A stretch of 10,027 bases of DNA from Polyrhizophydium stewartii (Eukaryota > Chytridiomycota > Chytridiomycetes > Rhizophydiales). The notes under the pieces are model-generated. The model saw only the letters and a list, made by a program, of their open reading frames with translations. It was not told the DNA's origin and did not search any database. Position numbers and translations under genes: made by a program. The stretch is taken from NCBI GenBank assembly GCA_027604665.1, contig JADGIZ010000695.1:1-10027 (forward strand), written 5' to 3'. The first letter of the stretch is position 1. Every line of letters begins with the position of its first letter. Shown here one piece after another: positions 1 to 7,577 of the stretch.

Positions 1-256
1 CTGCGCTGGGTCTGTCGCAACGCAGTCCCTGCCATCCAAGAAGCACTGTATTCCCCCGCCATCTGCTGCCATCTGACGAGCATCGATGCCATCGTTGCGC
101 CGAGGCGCACAGCTCAGATGTGTGCCCTTTGCCCACCGATCTGTGGCTGCATGGCGGTGGACATGGCTCCGCTTGAGAGAGATGGTTGGAGATGCTCCCA
201 AGATCAAAATAATAATGCGAGCGATGCTGCAAAGCCAACGCGGCCTTATGACAGAA
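1..256. other. Left-edge intergenic sequence, no gene recognised
   Basis: This stretch lies downstream of the minus-strand transporter and presumably holds its 3' UTR. The reading frames through it are short, and none resembles a known family or joins the transporter exons. A short AT-rich patch near 205-216 could serve as a minus-strand 3'-end signal, but that is weak. It may also contain the edge of a gene lying further left. Confidence 0.4.
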
Positions 257-2032
257 TCAGATCCTGACAAAGAAGCGGCGCTTTCCGACCGAGTACTTGA
301 TCGTCAGCAGCAGGATCGAGCCAACGGCAAAGCAAGAGCCGGCGAACATAATGGCCGGGACATAGTCCGTGTTCTTGGATCCGTCCGCGCCGACAACGGT
401 GAAGTGGTCAATGATGGCGCCGGCAATTGGCGCGCCAAAGAGATCTCCGAACAGATAGCCCTGCAGAACCGTGCAGCGTCAGTATATTGAGAGCAACATG
501 CCGAGCGAGAAGCAGGCCTGCAGACTCGTATCTTACGTTGAAGATCATGCCAGTGACTGTGGCGATGCTGCCTGTGGCGCCAAACAGCTGCGCAATCACA
601 GTTGACGTCATGCAAACAAAGCCGCCGACAAAGAAGCCGTACACGAGCACAAACGCAAGCACACTTCCAAACGTCGTCGCGAAAGGCCAGACGACGAAGA
701 GGCACATCGTCGCAATCGTCAGGCACATTGTGAGCATGTTGATGTGGCCAATGTGATCAGCCGCGAAGCCAAGCACCACGCGGCCGAGTCCAGAGGAGCC
801 GCTGAGGATGCCGACGAGCAGCGCGCCTTGCTCCTCGCTCATTCCAAACCTTGTAGCGTAAGCTGCGGCCATTTGTCAGCATCAAGGCACATTCTCGAAT
901 ATGCAGCGGTCAGCAGGGACACACTTGGAATGTAAAAGAAGGGCACAAAGTATGCGAAAGAGTGGATGACGGCAACAGCATAGAGTCGCAAAAAGATCGA
1001 GTCGCGGAAGTTTGAAAAGTGCATGCCTCTCTGACTCTTGCGCATCGTCCGCGCACGCAGGAGCATCGAGCAGACAAGTAGGACAGACCCGCCGACGATG
1101 CCAATGAGCCGCAGCGTCCAGCGCCATCCGACCTGCGAGATCAGCGTGCGCAAGATCGGCCCAAGCATCAGGCCGCCAAGACCGGAGCCCGCGACGGCGA
1201 TTCCCGTGGCAATTCCGCGTCGTTTGATGAACCAGTCGGGCAAAAGGCTGATGCCGGCGATGTGCGACAGCGAAGTGCCGATGCCGAAAAGCAGGCCCTG
1301 CGTGGCAAAGATCTGCCACACAGCACCCGAGAACGAGGCCAGTATCATGGCAGCGCCGACAAATACAGCACCCGAGAGACACACGTTGCGCGAGCCGAAG
1401 CGGTCGACCAGCCTTGGCCACGTCACTCGAGTCAGTGCGCAGAGATGGAGATGGGATGTCGAGCTCGCGCGACCCGAGCGATGCGCACCTGCCGGCGGGA
1501 ATCGAGAACAGCGGCAGGCCTGCGCTACCGAGCGAGCCAATAAAGGCAATGGCCAGGCTTGATGCACCTGCGCCGGCAGTTAGCACAAGCGACGGGCCGC
1601 ATGCGCCTGCCCGCACTCACCGGCAAACTCTGGCTGGTTGGCGTATGCGGCTTGGAAGATGCCATATGAGGCGGGGAGGGCGATGGTGAACACGTTGATC
1701 ATGAAGCTGGCGACCACCACGACCCAGCCATAGCCCCTGTCGGCGGGGAGCTCGCCTGGTGCCTCGGAAAACAGGGCGGCGCTCGAGACGCTGCCGGCTT
1801 CCTGTGCGCCGGCCAGCGGGAACGAGGTTGTCGAAGCAGACAGGTCGGCCGCCTCGGGCTTGCGGAGCTGGACCAGCTCAATGTCGCTTGCGGATGTGCG
1901 GCGTTCCTCGCGCGCATGCGCCTGCGTCGGGCCTCCAGAGGGTGCTGCCGAGAAGTTGGTCGCTCGCTGGGTCTGCGCGGGAGCTGAGGGCGAGCTGCCG
2001 TCGGGCATGGTTTCGTGTTTGACGGGGAACAT
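257..2032 (-). CDS. MCT-family (monocarboxylate transporter-like) MFS permease
   Basis: Minus-strand exons are 2032-1621, 1567-1489, 1412-925, 862-537 and 460-257. The four introns are 53, 76, 62 and 76 nt, and 1509 coding nt give 502 aa. After about 97 polar residues comes DRGYGWVVV, the conserved MCT start of TM1. Further landmarks are IGSL...PAGRLVDRFGSR (TM2 and the motif A loop), FGIGTS, KRRGIATGIAVAGSGLGG (TM4/5), the IPTY end of TM7, GLGRVVLGFAADHIG (second-half motif A) and GYLFGDLFGAPIAGA near TM11. The hydrophobic pattern fits 12 membrane segments. Fungal MCT relatives (Mch proteins) include a riboflavin carrier and did not behave as monocarboxylate carriers in yeast, so the substrate is unknown. 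The start is uncertain: the ATG at 2008 has better context (ACC before it), and the frame stays open to an ATG at 2284. The family call is firm; the exon joins are inferred from conserved blocks. Confidence 0.9.
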
Positions 2033-2567
2033 CCGGTTGTGACGCTTCCGAGGGTGTTTTGTGGCGGACTTCCGTGTGATGCATCCGCCGGGCCGATTTC
2101 CGAAGGCCCGCACAAACGCAGCTGCAAGAGTGCGATCGAGCTCCGAGCCAAGCGGACCGAGCATGCATCGAGCCCCGCTGCAAAGGAGAATGGTCTTGCC
2201 TGGATGTTGCGGTGATTTTGATCTGGTTGACGGGCGAGCGGGGTCGATGCATATGACTCCATCTACATGGGATGCTGCGGCCATGCGCTAGTGCGCTCGC
2301 GGCGGCCGTCCGGCCCAAGGCGGCAGCTCGCATCAGCTGTCGGCATGGTGTCGCAGACCCGCCGCGCCTCCGCGCACGCACCAAACCTGGCGATGACGAT
2401 CCAGCGGCGCGGCTTCTCGAGCGCACGCCACGAGTCGGCACGCTCGCCCACGACCTGCGTATGGTCCCCGCCGCTGTCGGCACATCGGCTTGCCTCGCAG
2501 GCGCCATCTTGGCCACAGGACGGAGCACTTGTCGAGGACAGGCCGGCGTTTCCGCAACTTTCCTCGC
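2033..2567. promoter_or_regulatory. Divergent intergenic region between transporter and glucosidase II beta
   Basis: These 535 nt separate two genes transcribed away from each other, so both core promoters and 5' UTRs must lie here. I see no clear TATA box or CCAAT box. A TGACTC hexamer occurs near 2254-2259, but one hexamer is not evidence of regulation. Reading frames on both strands are open for long stretches because of high GC. Their translations are rich in Arg, Cys and His with no family resemblance, so I treat them as non-coding. The left boundary depends on which start codon the transporter uses. Confidence 0.55.
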
Positions 2568-4412
2568 ATGAGACACCACGCCGCGCTCTTGCTTCTGCAG
2601 GCGGTGGCCGCCACCGATATTGGCCTGCGCGGCGTCAACCCGGCGGGTGCGCTGTGCGCGCCGCGAGCCGCAGGGCGTTTCCAACCTTGCTTACTCGCTG
2701 GCCCGCGACACCGTGTCCAGACGTTGCCCGCTTCCGTCCCGCGGGGTCGAGCGACTCGTTCGTGTGCTTCGACCGCTCCGCCACGATCTCGTTCGCCTCA
2801 GTCAACGACGATTTCTGTGATTGCGCCGACGGAAGCGACGAGCCTGGTGTGTGGCAGCCAGACGAGAGCGCTCGGCTCACTCCCTCAGCCCTACCGGCCG
2901 AGGTGCCCGCAAGTGCCTGCACGACCCGTACGACGACTCGGCTGACGTGACGTCCAACCGCCCTTTCGTCGCAAGGAACCTCGGCCTGCGAGAACTCGCG
3001 GTTCTACTGCGTCAACCAAGGCCACGTCGGGCAGTTTCTGCCAAGCTCTCGGGTTAACGACGGTGTCTGCGGTGAGGGCGCGCTGGCAGCCTGGCGACTG
3101 GCTCCAAGGACTCCTGCACAAGACCGCCTGCGCCGGCCCGAACGTTGACCTTGCTGTCCGGGCAGATCCCGAGTGCTGTGACGGCTCGGACGAGTACGCA
3201 AGCGGCGCCAAGTGCGTCAACACATGTGCTGCGGCTGCAGCTGCCTTCAAAAAGCAGCGAGACGAGGCCGAGGCGTTGCTGCGTGAAGGCGGCCGGCGCA
3301 AGAAACAGCTGATCGAGAGGGCCCGCAGCCAAGGCGCTGGCCGCAAGGACGAGATCGACATGCTCGACCTCAAGATCACGGCTCTCGAGGCCCGGCTGGA
3401 CTACTACAACGAAGCAAAGGCCAAAGCAGCTGAATACGAGAAGCGCGCCAAAGCGGCGTCCGGAAAGTCGGGCAGGTGCAGCGAGCGACTTGCCGAGCTG
3501 CACGAGATCCGGCAGTCCCTCCGCTCCGCCGCGTCGTCACTACAGGGCAAGTACAATGCGCTCGCGTCGGCGATCCGTGACATTGACCTGCCTGCCGAAG
3601 GCCCTGTCGACGCCGGTCAAGTTCGAGCCGCCCACGCCGTGCTGGACTCCAACTCTCTTACGCTTGACGAATCGCGCAACTTCTACGCGGACGACTATAG
3701 CGACGCTCCCGACGAAGAGGACGACGGCGTCGTTGCCAAGAAAGACCCGTGCAACGAGGACGACGCTCCCTTTGTTGCCTGCGTGTTCTACTCGCTCTAC
3801 GACGTTGGCGCGTATTTCGTCCACGGCGCCATGGCACCCTTTTACTGGGACGGCTGGGGCAAGCTCGCACGCATGTTCCATGAGTGGAACGACCCTGAGG
3901 CGCTGCTGCAGAACCCGCAGAAGGCGCAAGAGCTGGCGGCCAAGGTCGAGGGAGAGCTTTCGGTGGCGCGCGATCGGCTCAAGGATCTGAAGGAGCTCGA
4001 TTCAAAGGACATGGGCCCGGCCCGCGAGTGGGAGACCTTGTTCAAGAAGTGCTTCCAGTTCCAGGACCCCGAATACAAGTACGAGATGTGCCTATTCGAC
4101 TCGATTAAGCAAACACCAAAGTCCGGCTTTGGAGATGTCTCGCTCGGCTCGTTCTCGCGCTGGGGCAACCGCGCCGGTAGCAACCTGGCAGCCGACACAA
4201 AGTACGCCTCGATGATGTTCGAGAACGGTCAGGGATGCTGGAACGGCCCCGCGCGATCTGTCGAAGTTGTCTTCCAGTGTGGCCTGGACACCAAGATCCT
4301 GACCGTTAGCGAGCCCAACAAGTGCGAGTACCGCATCGAAGCAATGTCTCCTGCCGTGTGTCCAACGCCTGCCGAGGAGCCCGCCAAGGGTTCTGCTGCG
4401 TCGGAGCTCTAA
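2568..4412 (+). CDS. Glucosidase II beta subunit (PRKCSH/Gtb1-like)
   Basis: Exons are 2568-2646, 2721-2846, 2976-3071 and 3166-4412. The introns are 74, 129 and 94 nt, and 1548 coding nt give 515 aa. This is the non-catalytic ER partner of glucosidase II alpha. It retains the enzyme in the ER and presents N-glycans so that the inner glucoses are trimmed in the calnexin cycle. Residues 1-16 look like a signal peptide with a short Leu core. GLRGVNPA (19-26) is the conserved mature N-terminus. Two Cys-rich LDLa-like repeats follow: [16 protein letters not shown] near 54-69 and [16 protein letters not shown] near 95-110. Next come helical coiled-coil stretches (about 122-243) and an acidic patch (about 276-288). 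A C-terminal MRH lectin domain runs from Cys396 to Cys499, with YEMC, GPARS and CEYRIE...SPAVC marking its sugar-binding framework. The protein ends in ASEL rather than HDEL. All joins rebuild conserved motifs, so confidence is high. Confidence 0.95.
2847..2975 (+). other. 129-nt intron 2 of the glucosidase II beta gene
   Basis: This is the longest intron found here. It splits the Gly codon of DEPG-TSAC between the two LDLa repeats (donor GTGTGT after cctg, acceptor gcAAG). Its length is a multiple of three, so both exons read in the same frame. It carries an in-frame TGA at 2948-2950, so retention would truncate the protein. Removing it restores the family motif exactly. Confidence 0.88.
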
Positions 4413-4713
4413 CCGACGTGCCCGAATGAAAATATCTGAGCACTTTCCTCTTGTGCTTGAGCGTCCAGTGGCACATGTCCAACTGGGCTGCTGGGCATCC
4501 TGCGCTGCTGCCCGAGGCCCGCAGCATCCGTATGTACGAGAAGCCGGTGCCCCAGCGTGGTACGCCCCCCCCCCGCCGCAACCAGCGCTTGCATGGGGCT
4601 GCAGCGAGCTGGCTCCAATCCCGCCAAGGACTCGGCTCATACAGCCCAGATGAGTGCGTGTTGTCCTGGTCGCTGACCTTGGACTTGGCCCGCATCGCAT
4701 CCCCACGATATCC
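4413..4713. other. Intergenic region between glucosidase II beta and SANBR-like gene
   Basis: Some 301 nt separate two genes on the same strand. It must hold the 3' end of the first and the promoter of the second. AATGAAAATA at about 4425-4434, just after the stop codon, is the only AT-rich, poly(A)-signal-like element I see. A C10 tract lies inside. No conserved coding block is visible. The frame that continues upstream of the SANBR-like ATG has only a GTG at 4654, not a credible eukaryotic start. Confidence 0.5.
4565..4574. repeat. C10 homopolymer tract
   Basis: Ten consecutive C lie in the intergenic region about 140 nt upstream of the SANBR-like start codon. Such tracts are prone to slippage in replication and in sequencing. 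It could be a poly(dC) promoter element or simply a miscalled run. Confidence 0.8.
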
Positions 4714-7502
4714 ATGGCACCCGTCGACCGTGCCAACGCCCCGCCTGCATCGCTGCTCTCTGCGACTCGACCAGCTTCGAGGCGGCCATCGAGCGCCCAG
4801 CGGCCCCACACCGCCGGTGCTTCCGCCGCGCGGCCTGCGCTGCTGTCGGCCGCGTCGTCCTCCCCAGGCTCCTGCCACTCCTTCTCGACATCTGCATCCA
4901 CTGGATCACTGGCCAATATGGTTCTTGTGGGACACGGATCGTCTCACACGGGGTCTCATAGCCACGCGAGTGGGTCGCTGCGGGCTGAGCGGGAGGAAAC
5001 AACACCAGCAATGTATGCGTCAAGTCGGGGTGCAGCGCCAGGCCCGGCAGCAACCTCCGCTCGCAGCAGCATGCCCTCGCGGCAGTCAAGCAGTAGTGGC
5101 ACCTCCCTCTTATCGGCCGCGCAGGCTTATCTCGCGGGCTCGTTTGCGTCTGGCAGCTCGCCTGCGTCAGTCAGTCAGGCATCCGTGATCGTCACGGCGC
5201 AGCATCGGCAGACTCGACCTGCGACAAAGAGGATGTCTGTTGCGGCCACTGCTTCGAGTGCTACATCCGCGGCGTTTTCGTCACAAGTATCTGCGACTTG
5301 CGCCTCTCCATCTCCCTCAGCATCTTCTTCCGTATCGGCATTTTCAACAGTCGCAGCATCCAGCCAACAATATTCGCCCGGCGCATCCTCAAACGGATCT
5401 CAGGCATTCCAAAGAGCGCGCGAAATGCTGGTGGCTACGCGCGAAGACGCCGCTCGGGACAGTCGCCGTGTAGGGCAAGCGCTCTCGGCCCATACTACTG
5501 CATCAATTGCACCTGCCTTTCCTTTCGGTCAAGTTGGCGCGCCAAGCGCATTCGTTCCTTCGTCCTCATTGCACGAGACGGTGGTGTGCTCGCAGCAAGG
5601 CCATTTGGTCACTTCAACTCTCCCAGGGCCGGCGCTCAACTCGCCTGCGCGAGCATCCCGAGCAACAGAGGCTCGCGGGCATCGTCAAGGGGCCGATTTA
5701 ACTCCACAGCCGAGCTCGATGCGGAAGGATATTGTGATCCATGTCTTTGACGAAGCGCGCAACGGTAAGTTGTTGGACGGAGCAGATGCTGGCATTTGAA
5801 GAAGTTTGTGCTGCTCACACGGCCGCGGCGCCAGTCAAGCGAGATTTTTACTGCAAGCGATCTCTGCTCCTCCGCGAGATGAAGTACTTTGCGTCGTACT
5901 TGTGCGACAAGTCGCAAGTGAGCGAGGTTGTCGATATTGATGTTCATTGCGACGTCGAGGTTTTTGAATGGCTTGTCTCGTTCATCACAAAGCAGCATGT
6001 GAATCTCGGTGCGCCAAGCATGACGCGGGGATTCGGGTGTTTTCGAGAAAGCTGACAGTTGCGCCTATGCAACGCATCAGAGCCAAAGTCAGCGGTGAGC
6101 ATTTTGATTAGCTCAAATTTTCTCCAGATGGATCATCTTGAAGGGATGTGTATCGAGTACATTCACGACAATATCGACAAGATCATCGAAGTTCCAATCG
6201 ATCTCAAATGCATCAATCGCCAGCTGCTCTCGCGGTGAGTCGAAAGTCATTATGAGACTGCCTACTCAAAGGCTCAAGTCTAATAGCGAGTCTAAAGACT
6301 AGCGGCTTTGTTTGCCGCCGAGGAGCTTGGCAAGATCCATGATCCGCGAGACAAGATCAAAAGGTGAAAATTCTGTGCGAATGTGTGTCGCTTGCCCATA
6401 AGACTCAGTTACTGACGATATCATCAGCCAGCTTTACTTGAGCAAGATTGGGGATTTGTTGGAATCCAATCAACATGATGGCGGGCCGCCGTTGAGATCG
6501 TGCGCTGCCTGCGGCAAGGTCTACTCGTCGCGAAATGAGGATGAGCTTTTATGCGACAAGGCGATGCTGCGTGTTGATTCCCGTGGTGCTGTATCTGCGC
6601 GCCACGAGAGGTGAATCCAAATATGCGCAAAGCTCTTCCTGGCGTACTGCTGGTTAACACGCTGATTATGACACGCCAGCGGCGGACGGTTTGATATCAA
6701 CGAGTATGTCGTGGCTTTATATATTAGTGGACAGACGTGGGAAAAGGTGTATTGGAGGTGTGCTTCACTGGCTAAACCGTGTGACACTCAACCCCACAGA
6801 TGCGCGGCTAACTGCCTGTCACGGTGCAGATTGTGGGGCCTGCTTCACCACATGCATTGCGCAATCTGCGGCCAGATTTTTTCCTGTGTCGACATTGTAA
6901 GTTGTAAGCGACACACCCAGCCTCCTGCATACGCACAGGGCGACATGGCAAAGGGATATTATCGCTGCTGCGGAGAGACCGCACTCAAGTTCGCACCATT
7001 CCTGACTGCGCAGGGATGCAGAGTCTTCAACCACACGCCCAGCGGCACGACAGATCCGGCCATTCTCGCCGTTTTGCAGCGCCAGAGCGAGCTCATTCTC
7101 TGGAGCAAGCGCAGCGTGTCGGACCCAGCGCCGACAGGCACCGCCATCCACGCAGCTCAATCCGAAGAGCTCATTGCATCCGACTCCTCCACGACACGGC
7201 GAGGTGACGAAGTGTTTGGGACGTGGCATGCGAGACACGAGATGCTTGCCACTCACGACGCGGCCGCATCAAGGCCCTCGACCAGGCCGCATTCGGGCGC
7301 TTCGAGCCGGTCGTCGGCGACACAAGGAGCCAGACCGCAAGGCAGCGCGCCAGGCGCGTACGCGCTCAGGCCTGCTTCGGCGCTGCAGCGCGCGTGCGGG
7401 GATAGCGGCGGTGCAAAGAAGCAGTATGTGCAGCGCAGCGAGGACGCCGAAAGGATGCGTGCGTTGATCTCGCGGCTGGTGTCTGCCCGCGAAGACCAAT
7501 GA
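4714..7502 (+). CDS. SANBR/KIAA1841-like BTB protein with Cys/His-rich region
   Basis: Exons are 4714-5764, 5835-6008, 6093-6234, 6298-6363, 6428-6610, 6680-6757 and 6830-7502. The introns are 70, 84, 63, 64, 69 and 72 nt, and 2367 coding nt give 788 aa. Residues 1 to about 335 are Ser/Ala-rich and low in complexity. A divergent BTB/POZ domain follows (about 337-450): KDIVIHVFDEARNVKRDFYC, LLLREMKYFASYL, IDVHCDVEVFEWL, then VSILISSNFLQMDHLE. These blocks match the animal SANBR BTB as I remember it. Downstream conserved segments hold CAAC (503-506), YWRLWG, CAIC (575-578), C584, C590 with KRH (591-593), and YYRCCG (608-613), a probable zinc-binding module. The tail QRSEDAERMRALI (766-778) resembles the C-terminal block of the family. 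Mammalian SANBR negatively regulates antibody class switching through BTB dimerisation and corepressor contact; here the role is unknown. I see no SANT domain. The ATG at 4714 is the first in its frame. Confidence 0.9.
6758..6829 (+). other. 72-nt in-frame intron 6 of the SANBR-like gene, no stop codon
   Basis: The donor GTGTGC follows the codon for YW and two bases of Arg. The acceptor is ggtgCAG, and a GCTAAC branch-like site lies about 20 nt before it. Removal gives YWRLWG, matching the family. The intron is a multiple of three without a stop, so retention would insert 24 residues with five Cys. A second acceptor at 6799 would leave a 10-residue insert. The family match favours full removal. 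Confidence 0.8.
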
Positions 7503-7577
7503 AGCAGCGCGCGCCATATGCGCGCGCATGGCGGCGCTGCGACGGCTTGCGGCCCGACGCTTACGCTGCTTGACGAC
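7503..7577. other. 75-nt spacer between SANBR-like gene and MED6
   Basis: Only 75 nt separate the stop of one gene from the start of the next on the same strand. The 3' UTR of the first and the promoter and 5' UTR of MED6 must therefore overlap each other or extend into neighbouring coding sequence. An imperfect GC-rich inverted repeat lies here; no poly(A)-signal-like AT stretch is visible. Confidence 0.6.
7507..7527. repeat. Imperfect GC-rich inverted repeat centred on CATATG
   Basis: Runs of alternating G and C flank a palindromic CATATG core at 7515-7520, with a one-base offset between the arms. It could form a short hairpin in the RNA or simply reflect a CG-rich repeat. It lies 5 nt after the SANBR-like stop codon. 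Confidence 0.55.

Noticed and set aside
86..490. Plus-strand open frame at the left end
   Set aside because: It is antisense to the last transporter exon, whose conserved GYLFGDLFGAPIAGA segment is clearly coding.
2254..2259. TGACTC hexamer as a Gcn4-type amino-acid starvation site
   Set aside because: A single hexamer in 535 nt is expected by chance, and neither flanking gene is an amino-acid biosynthesis gene.
2033..2284. In-frame extension of the transporter to an ATG at 2284
   Set aside because: The frame is open, but the extra 84 residues look like GC-rich non-coding translation with no family resemblance. The ATGs at 2032 or 2008 give a normal N-terminus.
1878..2684. Long minus-strand open frame overlapping the divergent promoter region
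   Set aside because: It covers the opposite frame of transporter exon 1, the intergenic region and the start of the glucosidase II beta gene. Its Arg/Ser/Cys-rich translation matches nothing recognisable.
4637..5089. Minus-strand open frame opposite the SANBR-like exon 1
   Set aside because: It is a shadow of GC-rich, Ser-rich coding sequence, with no motif or splice partner.
6897..6938. Perfect GTAAGT donor with a CAG acceptor 42 nt later in the last SANBR-like exon
   Set aside because: The segment encodes the conserved SCKRHTQPPAY stretch that aligns with the animal protein, so it is coding. It is also in frame and shorter than every intron placed here. It could at most be a rare alternative intron.
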